Origin: Cyprinodon diabolis
Taxonomy: Eukaryota > Chordata > Actinopteri > Cyprinodontiformes > Cyprinodontidae
Reading direction: 5' to 3'
Assembly (NCBI GenBank): GCA_030533445.1
Contig: CM060069.1
Span: 28,645,337 to 28,709,336, forward strand
DNA length: 64,000 nt
Positions 47,545 through 60,500 of this stretch are shown piece by piece. The first letter of the stretch is position 1, and every line of letters begins with the position of its first letter. Below the pieces are notes generated by a model that saw nothing but the letters and a program-made list of their open reading frames with translations, did not search any database and had not been told where the DNA came from. The translations under genes and the position numbers were made by a program.

Positions 47545-49463
47545 TTTAATTTAAGAGCACTATATGTAAAATAAATAAAATGTAAAACGCAAATTGTTCT
47601 AGAAGTGTTTTTTTTATGTGCCCCCTTTGTTTATACAGTGAAGACCAGAGCTTCAGGTGTTCTACATTACTGTACCATGCAGCCTTATTGCAAAATGGAT
47701 AATATTCTGTTTTCAATATCAAAACTCTGCACATAAAACCCCATAAAGATATCATTTAAAAAATACTGATGTACCTATAAAATGATTTTTATTTGTTTAT
47801 TACTAATGGCCTTATGTGGATAAATTTACATTTCTCACTTTACTGTATTTTTCAAGAGCAACATAAAGTAAATAAAATGTAAAAGTCTATTTTTTTGTTT
47901 TTGTTTCTTTGTTCATACTGTGCAGCCAGAATATAGCCTTATTACAAAATTGATATTATCTTTTTCATCTCAAAACTCTATGCATAAAAACCGATAAAAA
48001 TATCATTTGAAAATATTTTTAAAGGAGATTTAGAGTAAATCAGATATTTGAAAGACTTTACAGACATTTTCATGAAGCACAAAATTTAGTTCTTGTGCAT
48101 CTGGTTTTCAGTGAGCATCCTAGAAATGTTTCTACACCTTCACTGGAGTCCATTGTGGTAGATTCACAGGACTGGAAAAAAATTGGAAAGTCGCAAATGG
48201 AGGCTAAGGATTTAGCTGCAGTCCTCCAAAACAGAACGTCTAAAAACAAAAAAATCCAGGGAAGGGTACAGAAAGAAACCTTCTTCTTCAAAGGTCTAGA
48301 TGGTTATAATTGCCTCCATCATCATTAGATGGAGGAAACTTGGAATGACCAGGACCCCTCATAGAGCTGTATGGCCATCTTGAATTTCAAAAGAGATCTA
48401 AAAGTGGCTGTGCACCCATGTTCCCCATCCACACTGATTTTTTATAAGATTACCTGCATATATTCATCAGTACAAACTTCCAAAAATCAGGTGTCCCAAA
48501 CTTATAGTATCCCATTCAATAAAACGTCAAATTGTAATTTCTGCCAAAGGTGCATCAACTACTCAGAAAAGGCTTCATATGATAAGATACACCTCACTTC
48601 TTTGTTTGTATATTTCATGTGTATCTGTTACATTATTTGCTAAAATATTGTCCTGTTATTGGAAAATAGTGATGGTAAAACCAATTATTAAATTTTGTTT
48701 GCCGCTGTATCAAAAACAAACATGAAGAAAAGTGTTGTGAATATTGTTTGAATTCAGTGTAAACCAGAGCACCAGGCTTCAGAAAAAAAGCTCAGAAAAT
48801 GTATTCCTACATATTTAGAAAAAAAAATTTGCAAAAAAGAAAATAATTGAGTAAACTATTTTAACAGAATAAGAATAATACTACTCAAAATAGTAATGTT
48901 TTATTTCCTGCTGTATAACAATGCCAGTAAACAGGGAACATGTTTTCTCTTCATAAAGAATAATTCCATAGGATATATCTGGTGTTGAGATTCAAAAAAG
49001 CTGTTTAATTAAAGATCTGCACAATCTTTCCAAAAGCTTCTCTAAAATAAATTTAAAATTATTTAAGTAATTTCAGTTGATCATAATGAATGAAATGATA
49101 AAGAATTTCAACTGAGAGTTTCATTAATTAAGTTAAAAAAAATCTACATATTCATATTAATCATTCAATTAAAATCTTCAAGATTTAAGCACACAGAAAT
49201 ATTCAGTTAAAGGACATAAAATCTGGTGCAAAAAAATGTTTTATTCAAAAACCTCTTAAACTTCTTGTGTGTGCATAAAGAAACATCAAAATATATTTTC
49301 AGATTAGTTTAAATATTTCATATTTGAAAAAGAATAATGTTAAAACTGACCAACAATTACTAAAATACATGATTAAGGAAGTGATTGTCAAAGAAGCTAA
49401 ATTGGGAAGACCTGATAAAATGTGTGAAAGAGCTCCATCCAGTGGACTTCTGTGGTAATTACC

Positions 49464-49508
49464 AGAAACTTCCTGAAGCCTCTGGAGCGCAGCCTGCTAG
49501 AATATAAA
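49464..49508 (+). promoter_or_regulatory. Heat shock element and TATA box, copy 5
   Basis: GAAacTTCctGAA at 49465-49477 and TATAAA at 49503-49508. Confidence 0.85.
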
Positions 49509-49621
49509 GCTGAGACAGTCCCACTGACTCACAGAAAGAAACACAAGCAACACAGGAGAGAAGAGAAACCTGAAAAGAAGTTAATCTCAAGACAAGAAGC
49601 CTCAAAGCAAACAGGAGAAAA

Positions 49622-50233
49622 ATGCTGTGCTCTCATGGATTCCCATCTGCCCTCAGTCCTTTCATGGACTTCTCCTGGCCTGTACGCAGTCTATGGCCAG
49701 AGGTCAGACTTCTGCTCTACCAGCAGCATCTCCTGCAACCAAACCTCCAGGATCTGCGCAGCAGTCTGCAGCTGATGGACAAACTTCAACACCAGATCCT
49801 GGAGGACACAGAGCCTTTCAGGAGCAGCGTGGCTCTGCAGCCAGTCTCCTACCAGCTGGACAAAGAGGGAGAGCACTTTGGCCTCACCCTGGATACTCAA
49901 GGCTTTTCTCCAGAAGAGCTGTCAGTCAGGCAGGTGGGCAGGAAGCTAAGAGTCAATGGGAAGACAGAGAAGAAAGAAGAAAATGGGAAAGGCTCCTACT
50001 CTTACAGACTGCAGGAGTTCAGACAGGAGTTTGATCTGCCTGAAGGGGTGAATCCTGAGAACGTCAACTACCTTTCTCCAGATGGAAAGCTCCACATCCA
50101 GGCAGCCAAAGTTCCTTGTGTGGAGCCAGCAGAGAGAGAGCTGACTATCAAGAGGAGCTCAGAGGAGGAAACACAGCAGAGTGTGTGTTCGCCAGCAGAA
50201 GACAGCCAATCAGAGACAGGCAACAGATCATAG
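49622..50233 (+). CDS. hsp30: hsp30-type small heat shock protein, copy 5 (one-codon deletion)
   Basis: A 203-aa copy. It lacks the Cys codon found in the others just before the conserved LSPDGKLHIQ block (NVNYLSPDG instead of NVNCYLSPDG), an in-frame 3-bp deletion near 50,068. It also has Leu for Pro in WPEVRLLLYQ, shared with truncated copy 4. Both changes leave the frame open. Loss of a residue in the loop before a core strand may matter for folding, but this is inference. Confidence 0.94.
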   Translation: MLCSHGFPSALSPFMDFSWPVRSLWPEVRLLLYQQHLLQPNLQDLRSSLQLMDKLQHQILEDTEPFRSSVALQPVSYQLDKEGEHFGLTLDTQGFSPEELSVRQVGRKLRVNGKTEKKEENGKGSYSYRLQEFRQEFDLPEGVNPENVNYLSPDGKLHIQAAKVPCVEPAERELTIKRSSEEETQQSVCSPAEDSQSETGNRS

Positions 50234-52268
50234 AACAAACCTGCAAACAAGGACTGACAAACATGTTGATGTGCCAATAGGATGGTTATTCATTTGTTTC
50301 TTTACTGATGGCCTTATGTGGATAAATTGATATTTTGCACTTTATTGTATTTTTTTAAGAGCACTATATGTAAAATAAATAAAATGTAAAACGCAAATTG
50401 TTCTAGAAGTGTTTTTTTTATGTGCCCCCTTTGTTTATACAGTGAAGACCAGAGCTTCAGGTGTTCTACATTACTGTACCATGCAGCCTTATTGCAAAAT
50501 GGATAATATTCTGTTTTCAATATCAAAACTCTGCACATAAAACCCCATAAAGATATCATTTAAACAATACTGATGTACCTATAAAATGATTTTTTATTTG
50601 TTTATTACTAATGGCCTTATGTGGATAAATTTACATTTTTCACTTTACTGTATTTTTCAAGAGCAACATAAAGTAAATAAAATGTAAAAGTCTATTTTTA
50701 GTTTTTGTTTCTTTGTTCATACTGTGCAGCCAGAATATAGCCTTATTACAAAATTGATATTATCTTTTTCATCTCAAAACTCTATGCATAACAACCGATA
50801 AAAATATAATTTGAAAATATTTTTAAAGGAGATTTAGAGTAAATCAGATATTTGAAAGACTTTACAGACATTTTCATGAAGCACAAAATTTAGTTCTTGT
50901 GCATCTGGTTTTCAGTGAGCATCCTAGAAATGTTTCTACACCTTCACTGGAGTCCATTGTGGTAGATTCACAGGACTGGAAAAAAATTGGAAAGTCGCAA
51001 ATGGAGGCTAAGGATTTAGCTGCAGTCCTCCAAAACAGAACGTCTAAAAACAAAAAAATCCAGGGAAGGGTACAGAAAGAAACCTTCTTCTTCAAAGGTC
51101 TAGATGGTCATAATTGCCTTCATCATCATTAGATGGAGGAAACTTGGAATGACCAGGACCCCTCATAGAGCTGTATGGCCATCTTGAATTTCAAAAGAGA
51201 TCTAAAAGTGGCTGTGCACCCATGTTCCCCATCCACACTGATTTTTTATAAGATTACCTGCATCTATTCATCAGTACAAACTTCCAAAAATCAGGTGTCC
51301 CAAACTTATAGTATCCCATTCAATAAAACTTCAAATTGTAATTTCTGCCAAAGGTGCATCAACTACTCAGAAAAGGCTTGATATGATAAGATACACCTCA
51401 CTTCTTTGTTTGTATATTTCATGTGTATCTGTTACATTATTTGCTAAAATATTGTCCTGTTATTGGAAAATAGTGATGGTAAAACCAATTATTAAATTTT
51501 GTTTGCCGCTGTATCAAAAACCAACATGAAGAAAAGTGTTGTGAATATTGTTTGAATTCAGTGTAAACCAGAGCACCAGGCTTCAGAAAAAAAGCTCAGA
51601 AAATGTATTCCTACATATTTAGAAAAAAAAAATTTGCAAAAAAGAAAATAATTGAGTAAACTATTTTAACAGAATAAGAATAATACTACTCAAAATAGTA
51701 ATGTTTTATTTCCTGCTGTATAACAATGCCAGTAAACAGGGAACATGTTTTCTCTTCATAAAGAATAATTCCATAGGATATATCTGGTGTTGAGATTCAA
51801 AAAAACTGTTTAATTAAAGATCTGCACAATCTTTCCAAAAGCTTCTCTAAAATAAATTTAAAATTATTTAAGTAATTTCAGTTGATCATAATGAATGAAA
51901 TGATAAAGAATTTCAACTGAGAGTTTCATTAATTAAGTTAAAAAAATCTACATATTCATATTAATCATTCAATTAAAATCTTCAAGATTTAAGCACACAG
52001 AAATATTCAGTTAAAGGACATAAAATCTGGTGCAAAAGAATGTTTTATTCAAAAACTTCTTAAACTTCTTTGTGTGTGCATAAAGAAACATCAAAATATA
52101 TTTTCAGATTAGTTTAAATATTTCATATTTGAAACAGAATAATGTTAAAACTGACCAACAATTACTAAAATACATGATTAAGGAAGTGATTGTCGAAGAA
52201 GCTAAATTGGGAAGACCTGATAAAATGTGTGAAAGAGCTCCATCCAGTGGACTTCTGTGGTAATTACC

Positions 52269-52313
52269 AGAACCTTCCTGAAGCCTCTGGAGCGCAGCCT
52301 GCTAGAATATAAA
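52269..52313 (+). promoter_or_regulatory. Heat shock element and TATA box, copy 6
   Basis: GAAccTTCctGAA at 52270-52282, a substitution only in a spacer base, with TATAAA at 52308-52313. Confidence 0.85.
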
Positions 52314-52426
52314 GCTGAGACAGTCCCACTGACTCACAGAAAGAAACACAAGCAACACAGGAGAGAAGAGAAACCCGAAAAGAAGTTCATCTCAAGACAA
52401 GAAGCCTCAAAGCAAACAGGAGAAAA

Positions 52427-53041
52427 ATGCTGTGCTCTCATGGATTCCCATCTGCCCTCAGTCCTTTCATGGATTTCTCCTGGCCTGTACGCAGTCTGTG
52501 GCCAGAGGTCAGACCTCTGCTCTACCAGCAGCATCTCCTGCAACCAAACCTCCAGGATCTGCGCAGCAGTCTGCAGCTGATGGACAAACTTCAACACCAG
52601 ATCCTGGAGGACACAGAGCCTTTCAGGAGCAGCGTGGCTCTGCAGCCAGTCTCCTACCAGCTGGACAAAGAGGGAGAGCACTTTGGCCTCACCCTGGATA
52701 CTCAAGGCTTTTCTCCAGAAGAGCTGTCAGTCAGGCAGGTGGGCAGGAAGCTAAGAGTCAATGGGAAGACAGAGAAGAAAGAAGAAAATGGGAAAGGCTC
52801 CTACTCTTACAGACTGCAGGAGTTCAGACAGGAGTTTGATCTGCCTGACGGGGTGAATCCTGATAACGTCAACTGCTACCTTTCTCCAGATGGAAAGCTC
52901 CACATCCAGGCAGCCAAAGTTCCTTGTGTGGAGCCAGCAGAGAGAGAGCTGACTATCAAGAGGAGCTCAGAGGAGGAAACACAGCAGAGTGTGTGTTCAC
53001 CAGCAGAAGACAGCCAATCAGAGACAGGCAACAGATCATAG
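52427..53041 (+). CDS. hsp30: hsp30-type small heat shock protein, copy 6
   Basis: Full-length 204-aa copy that differs from copy 2 by two conservative Glu to Asp changes (LPDGVNPDNVNC). Its spacer downstream has the 364-bp deletion. Its promoter variant (GAAcc in the heat shock element) and the 5' leader change AGTTCATCTC are shared with copy 7, so copies 6 and 7 form the youngest pair. Confidence 0.95.
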   Translation: MLCSHGFPSALSPFMDFSWPVRSLWPEVRPLLYQQHLLQPNLQDLRSSLQLMDKLQHQILEDTEPFRSSVALQPVSYQLDKEGEHFGLTLDTQGFSPEELSVRQVGRKLRVNGKTEKKEENGKGSYSYRLQEFRQEFDLPDGVNPDNVNCYLSPDGKLHIQAAKVPCVEPAERELTIKRSSEEETQQSVCSPAEDSQSETGNRS

Positions 53042-54709
53042 AACAAACCTGCAAACAAGGACTGACAAACATGTTGATGTGCCAATAGGATGGTTATTCA
53101 TTTGTTTCTTTACTGATGGCCTTATGTGGATAAATTGATATTTTGCACTTTATTGTATTTTTTTAAGAGCACTATATGTAAAATAAATAAAATGTAAAAC
53201 GCAAATTGTTCTAGAAGTGTTTTTTTTATGTGCCCCCTTTGTTTATACAGTGAAGATCAGTTCTTCAGGTGTTCTACTTTACTGTACCATGCAGCCTTAT
53301 TGCAAAATGGAAAATATTCTTTTTTCAATCTCAAAACTCTGCACATAAAACCCCATAAAGATATCATTTAAAAAATACTGATGTACCTATAAAATGATTT
53401 TTTATTTGTTTATTACTAATGGCCTTATGTGGATAAATTTACATTTTTCACTTTACTGTATTTTTCAAGAGCAACATAAAGTAAATAAAATGTAAAAGTC
53501 TATTTTTTGTTTTTGTTTCTTTGTTCATACTGTGCAGCCAGAATATAGCCTTATTACAAAATTGATATTATCTTTTTCATCTCAAAACTCTATGCATAAG
53601 AGCTCATAGAGCTGTATGGCCATCTTGAATTTCAAAAGAGATCTAAAAGTGGCTGTGCACCCATGTTTCCCATCCACACTGATTTTTTATAAGATTACCT
53701 GCATCTATTCATTAGTACAAACTTCCAAAAATCAGGTGTCCCAAACTTATAGTATCCCATTCAATAAAACTTCAAATTGTAATTTCTGCCAAAGGTGCAT
53801 CAACTACTCAGAAAAGGCTTGATATGATAAGATACACCTCACTTCTTTGTTTGTATATTTCATGTGTATCTGTTACATTATTTGCTAAAATATTGTCCTG
53901 TTATTGGAAAATAGTGATGGTAAAACCAATTATTAAATTTTGTTTGCCGCTGTATCAAAAACAAACATGAAGAAAAGTGTTGTGAATATTGTTTGAATTC
54001 AGTGTAAACCAGAGCACCAGGCTTCAGAAAAAAAGCTCAGAAAATGTATTCCTACATATTTAGAAAAAAAATTTGCAAAAAAGAAAATAATTGAGTAAAC
54101 TATTTTAACAGAATAAGAATAATACTACTCAAAATAGTAATGTTTTATTTCCTGCTGTATAACAATGCCAGTAAACAGGGAACATGTTTTCTCTTCATAA
54201 AGAATAATTCCATAGGATATATCTGGTGTTGAGATTCAAAAAAACTGTTTAATTAAAGATCTGCACAATCTTTCCAAAAGCTTCTCTAAAATAAATTTAA
54301 AATTATTTAAGTAATTTCAGTTGATCATAATGAATGAAATGATAAAGAATTTCAACTGAGAGTTTCATTAATTAAGTTAAAAAAAAATCTACATATTCAT
54401 ATTAATCATTCAATTAAAATCTTCAAGATTTAAGCACACAGAAATATTCAGTTAAAGGACATAAAATCTGGTGCAAAAGAATGTTTTATTCAAAAACTTC
54501 TTAAACTTCTTTGTGTGTGCATAAAGAAACATCAAAATATATTTTCAGATTAGTTTAAATATTTCATATTTGAAACAGAATAATGTTAAAACTGACCAAC
54601 AATTACTAAAATACATGATTAAGGAAGTGATTGTCGAAGAAGCTAAATTGGGAAGACCTGATAAAATGTGTGAAAGAGCTCCATCCAGTGGACTTCTGTG
54701 GTAATTACC

Positions 54710-54754
54710 AGAACCTTCCTGAAGCCTCTGGAGCGCAGCCTGCTAGAATATAAA
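54710..54754 (+). promoter_or_regulatory. Heat shock element and TATA box, copy 7
   Basis: GAAccTTCctGAA at 54711-54723 and TATAAA at 54749-54754. Confidence 0.85.
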
Positions 54755-54867
54755 GCTGAGACAGTCCCACTGACTGACAGAAAGAAACACAAGCAACACA
54801 GGAGAGAAGAGAAACCCGAAAAGAAGTTCATCTCAAGACAAGAAGCCTCAAAGCAAACAGGAGAAAA

Positions 54868-55482
54868 ATGCTGTGCTCTCATGGATTCCCATCTGCCCTC
54901 AGTCCTTTCATGGACTTCTCCTGGCCTGTACGCAGTCTGTGGCCAGAGGTCAGACCTCTGCTCTACCAGCAGCATCTCCTGCAACCAAACCTCCAGGATC
55001 TGCGCAGCAGTCTGCAGCTGATGGACAAACTTCAACACCAGATCCTGGAGGACACAGAGCCTTTCAGGAGCAGCGTGGCTCTGCAGCCAGTCTCCTACCA
55101 GCTGGACAAAGAGGGAGAGCACTTTGGCCTCACCCTGGATACTCAAGGCTTTTCTCCAGAAGAGCTGTCAGTCAGGCAGGTGGGCAGGAAGCTAAGAGTC
55201 AATGGGAAGACAGAGAAGAAAGAAGAAAATGGGAAAGGCTCCTACTCTTACAGACTGCAGGAGTTCAGACAGGAGTTTGATCTGCCTGAAGGGGTGAATC
55301 CTGAGAACGTCAACTGCTACCTTTCTCCAGATGGAAAGCTCCACATCCAGGCAGCCAAAGTTCCTTGTGTGGAGCCAGCAGAGAGAGAGCTGACTATCAA
55401 GAGGAGCTCAGAGGAGGAAACACAGCAGAGTGTGTGTTCGCCAGCAGAAGACAGCCAATCAGAGACAGGCAACAGATCATAG
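54868..55482 (+). CDS. hsp30: hsp30-type small heat shock protein, copy 7
   Basis: Full-length 204-aa copy, last intact gene before the KDZ transposon. The protein reads the same as copy 2 throughout, although promoter and spacer variants tie it to copy 6. Synonymous differences with identical protein are compatible with purifying selection or with gene conversion. Its 3' spacer runs to about 56,318, where the transposon sequence begins. Confidence 0.95.
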   Translation: MLCSHGFPSALSPFMDFSWPVRSLWPEVRPLLYQQHLLQPNLQDLRSSLQLMDKLQHQILEDTEPFRSSVALQPVSYQLDKEGEHFGLTLDTQGFSPEELSVRQVGRKLRVNGKTEKKEENGKGSYSYRLQEFRQEFDLPEGVNPENVNCYLSPDGKLHIQAAKVPCVEPAERELTIKRSSEEETQQSVCSPAEDSQSETGNRS

Positions 55483-57542
55483 AACAAACCTGCAAACAAG
55501 GACTGACAAACATGTTGATGTGCCAATAGGATGATTATTCATTTGTTTCTTTACTGATGGCCTTATGTGGATAAATTGATATTTTGCACTTTATTGTATT
55601 TTTTTAAGAGCACTATATGTAAAATAAATAAAATGTAAAACGCAAATTGTTCTAGAAGTGTTTTTTTTATGTGCCCCCTTTGTTTATACAGTGAAGATCA
55701 GTTCTTCAGGTGTTCTACTTTACTGTACCATGCAGCCTTATTGCAAAATGGATAATATTCTTTTTTCAATCTCAAAACTCTGCACATAAAACCCCATAAA
55801 GATATCATTTAAAAAATACTGATGTACCTATAAAATGATTTTTTATTTGTTTATTACTAATGGCCTTATGTGGATAAATTTACATTTTTCACTTTACTGT
55901 ATTTTTCAAGAGCAACATAAAGTAAATAAAATGTAAAAGTCTATTTTTTGTTTTTGTTTCTTTGTTCATACTGTGCAGCCAGAATATAGCCTTATTACAA
56001 AATTGATATTATCTTTTTCATCTCAAAACTCTATGCATAAGAGCTCATAGAGCTGTATGGCCATCTTGAATTTCAAAAGAGATCTAAAAGTGGCTGTGCA
56101 CCCATGTTTCCCATCCACACTGATTTTTTATAAGATTACCTGCATCTATTCATTAGTACAAACTTCCAAAAATCAGGTGTCCCAAACTTATAGTATCCCA
56201 TTCAATAAAACTTCAAATTGTAATTTCTGCCAAAGGTGCATCAACTACTCAGAAAAGGCTTCATATGATTAGGTACACCTCACTTCTTTGTTTGTATATT
56301 TCATGTGTATCTGTTACATAGGACAACGCATTCTCACTCCCAACTCGTCACATATCGACGTTTTTTCCCAAGTACCCTCGGCGTCAATATGTGACTTGAA
56401 GGGTTCTCTCATTGAATGTTGTACCGTTCCCTAAGCGTCCGATATTTACGACTTAGGAACGAATAAGATGAAGTATCTATTTTTAAAAAAAACCTTTACT
56501 TACAATGTATGTGCTAGTTTGAACAGGATATTAATAATATTTACTACATAAACGTTCATAAAACTTTAATTTGGTATTTAAAAATAACTCAGTAAAATAT
56601 AAAACCGGAGGGTTTTGGCTGTGGTTGTTGTTAGGTTGATCTAAAAGCGTTTTTTTTTTAGCTTGATTTAAAATCCTTTATTTTAAATTTATCAACATAA
56701 TTTAAGTAAAAATAAAAATAATTTTCTTTTGTGATTGCATGCAAACAGTTCTGTGAACGTTTAATATTTTTCATTGAAATAATAAAAATAAGTACGTATC
56801 CCGCAAAAACCCATGAAGAAGAAGACGCTGACGTCATCGCATGCAACGCTTGCACCCCTGTGAGTACAAACCTGAATCTGTCCAAAATGTTTCTGTACTA
56901 TAAAACAAAAAAATAACTAGAGTGTAGCGTTATAAAGTTGATGATTGCAGTTTTAGGACTTAATGGCAGTCGGACTGTGCCGTGAATGGTTGAAGACATT
57001 TAGACACGTTTGTAACATTTATAAAAGAAATTTACCGGAAGAACTGGGCGGGAAGCTAGCTACGTTAGCCTCTTGGAGTCCATAAGCTCCAACTGAACCT
57101 GCACTTAATACATTTAATTGGCCATGCTAGAGTCACAGAATTCTTTATAGTCATGCTTGTTGTAAAATTTGAGGATCGATATAAACGCCAGTGACCCTAG
57201 GCTGTAATGATCCTTAAAAGTTTGTCTATGAGCCCCTGTCTGTTTGCAGCTAGGCCATTTACTTCCAATTAAAACAAACTTGGATCATTACAGGGAAAGA
57301 TCTCTACACCTGTCTGTTTTGTTTATTGCTGTTGCAACTTATAAAGAGAAATCAAGAATTTCCGAAATCTGAACATTTCTTTTTTTTTTTTGTCAACAGG
57401 TTCTTCTTTGATCTCATCACCTCACGTATATTTCTGCTCTTTTATATAGCACCCACAAAAGGCACTTTTAAGAGCCACATCTGTTTTATCTGTTTATCAT
57501 CTTTGTGTCCTTAATTCGTCTATTCTTAACTTGTCAACAGTA

Positions 57543-57571
57543 CTGTCTGTCTGTCTGTCTGTCTGTCTGTC
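57543..57571. repeat. (CTGT)n microsatellite
   Basis: Seven CTGT units immediately before the proposed KDZ start codon. Confidence 0.95.
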
Positions 57572-57578
57572 CTTCACC

Positions 57579-60500
57579 ATGAGTGTCTCAAACATCTCTG
57601 ATCCATTAATGGACCTAGATACAGAGATACAACAGCAAAAAATAAATCTCGAGCTTCAACAACTTGATGACTTGCTTGTTGAGCTTAAGAAAGATGATCA
57701 AGTACCTATGCAGATACCTGAACCAACAGTAAGGTGGAGAAAAAGGAATAAAGATGGTAACAAACTTTATAAAAGGGCAAGATCAACAAGAAATCAATTA
57801 CCTAAGAGTAAGTACTTCTTTCAAAACATGATCACTGACAGATGTAGACTTTTTTTTACACATATTAGTAAATTAATACATATATTAATTGATATTTTGG
57901 CAAAAATATATTTCTTCTAACAAGTAATTAATTCTGTTTGCTTTTACATCCAGAGAAGTGGATGTAAAAACATTTATCTGTTAAAGGCTGATATCTTTCC
58001 CCAACACAAAATTGTTTTTAATTATATGGTAAGAGTATGTTGACTAGAAATTACTCAATAACAAAGAACAGGTTAGTTATATAACAAAAATCAGAAGTTT
58101 TACTGTTTTGACACACAGTACAATGTGGTTGCAACAGAGTGAATGCTTTTCCAGCAGTTGATGTACATGTATTTAGTCATAGCAGCCCTCCAGCACTTGT
58201 ATTAATTTTCAAGTTTTTTTTTTATTTTCTTTGATGTGGATCATCGGTCAACTCAATCATTTTAAAGACCATAGTCACCTTGATTACTTTAGTCACCTTG
58301 AAAACTTTCTGCTTTCACCGGGGACTACTAAGTGTTGCTAGTGTCAAGCAATTTTGACAGTTCATTCAAGTCATTGAATGTTCATTGATACAGTGATTCT
58401 GCCAGCTTTTATTGGACCTGCCCTCATTTAGCTACGGCAGCCCGTGAGGTACATAACACACAAAGAAAAAAACTTTACAAAGTGCAAATACAGTTAAACA
58501 AAACAAAATACAAACCACCAGTGCTCATCAAAATAGAGAAATATTATTAAACAGTCTGCAACATCCTTTAAATAATTTACAAAAATAGCCTACAAATTTG
58601 GATAATTTAGGCAACATAATTTAAATGGTTCACTATCCATCCATTAACCATACCTTATTAGAAAAGGTTACAAACAAATGTGTTTTTCCTCCATTTGTCT
58701 GACAATCTGAATTACTTTCTTAATTTTTAGTTAATAGTTTCTACTACAAATTTGAATCTTGAGATATGGGAATTTAAGACGGTTATTAAATTGGAATTGG
58801 ACATCCAAATGTGGATTTAAGTAAGATGATAGATATACTCCTTACTTTTATATTTGTTTAATTCATTATTATAGCGTCCCACAGTGAGAAGACCAGATGT
58901 CCCTCTCATCCCTCTAACATTCAGTGTGAGGCTGCCTTTGCTCCAGAGACTGTTGGTATGTCAGTAGTACATCTTATTTTATTTTTTCTATATAATAAAA
59001 GTATAGCACATACAAAAGTATGTGCTATACTTTTGTAACATCTAAAAAAATGTTTTTATTTTTTAAAAGAGTCTTTTCTACAAGAACTCCAGAGTTCGCT
59101 GAATGATGCTGCAGGTCAACCACTAGTGCCAAAAGTTCCTCTGGCGTCCACTAACTGGAGCACAAGAAAAAGCACATTTTCAGAGAGTTGGAAAGCAGAA
59201 AGACCCCGCCTGGTTAACACCATAGCAGCTCAGCACAGTGTGTCAGCCCCTTTTTGCCAACAATGTGGAAAAAATCCATCTGCACTTCGGTGTCGTGATT
59301 GCCTACCACACCCCTTCTTTTGTGAAAAATGTGATGTGATGATGCACACCAGACATGTCTTCCACAACAGAGAAACCATCATAGCTGGGTTCTTCCAGCC
59401 ATTACCTCCAACTACCTATGTTTTAAATACAACTCTTTGCAATGATGGTAAGCTTTTTATTTGTACTGTTTAAACACTCTTCAGAGTTTTTCTTACTGTT
59501 AACTTTTGACTGTATTTTGAATGTTCTGTTTTTTTGTTTATCTGGTTCTTCATATCTTATATGCAGTTTATGTGAATTTATATTTTAAACATGTCAATCT
59601 CTTTAGCACGATTCGTACCTGTGGAGATCCCAGTTAGAATTTGTGATTGTCCATCAGAGTGTTTGAGGATCAAACCAGGAAAGGCAGTCACTGTGGTCAC
59701 AATCAATGGTATGAATAACTTTATTTTTTTCATGAATCAAAACCAAAATATAATTAAAAACCAGTGTTAGCAAAATGTAATTATTTAGTGAGTTTTTTGC
59801 AGACCATAAGAAATTGTTTGTGACACAATGTCAACCTGACATTACAATAACCAAGTATTACAACTTTTACACTTTTTTGGTGTTTTAGGTCGTTATGATC
59901 TCAGCATGCCAGAGCTGGGTTGTGAGGGATGTGAGGCTAGTTGGACATGTGGAGTACATGACCTAAATTTAACTGAGTACTGGCCAGCTACCCTTCACTT
60001 TTCCACTCTATATGCAACTGATGTGCTTTTTACATTTGAAGAAAAGAAGATGGCAGCACCAGGTCTCTCCTGTCAAGCATTTCTAAAAATGTTGGACCAA
60101 CGAACCATCCGCTTTGGCCGTGTGAGTACTTTAACGTACATATCCCAGATGGGCTGTCTGACTCCATTTTTGAGTGGTTATGTTCTTCAACCATTTGATG
60201 TCACTGGTTACATACACTTGAATCAATATCACCTCATTCATTCAGCATTCAGATCATCGGAAGTCCTGGTAACATCAAAATTGATTGAATGAGATGTTTT
60301 TAGCAAAGGACCAGTGATGGGACTAACGGCGTTGAAAGTAACGGAGTTACTAACGCCGTTACCTTGTTTTAGTAACGAGTAATCTAACTAATTACTTTGA
60401 CTGTAACTATAACGCAGTTACCATTGCAGACACCCCGTTACTGCGCGTTACTCAGGTCGCACAATGAACCTTTTTTCATGATAGGACTCGTGCGCAGCAG

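Larger units (their letters stand above)
37700..56318 (+). repeat. Tandem array of hsp30-type gene units
   Basis: Gene starts at 39431, 41723, 44527, 47332, 49622, 52427 and 54868 are spaced 2292, 2804, 2805, 2290, 2805 and 2441 bp. Units with a full gene and full spacer are about 2.8 kb. The two 2.29-kb units lack about 513 bp of gene. The 2.44-kb unit (and the spacer after the last gene) lacks about 364 bp of spacer, with a junction reading CTATGCATAAGAGCTCATAGA at 53,590 and 56,031. Spacers are AT-rich, near identical between units, and hold a conserved 77-codon open block (for example 43,000-43,233) of unknown nature. The left edge, 37,700-39,240, is an older, much more diverged unit. Confidence 0.95.

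Noticed and set aside
37700..56318. Regular repeats considered as CRISPR or satellite DNA
   Set aside because: The repeat unit is kilobases long and contains a complete eukaryotic gene with its promoter, so it is a gene array.
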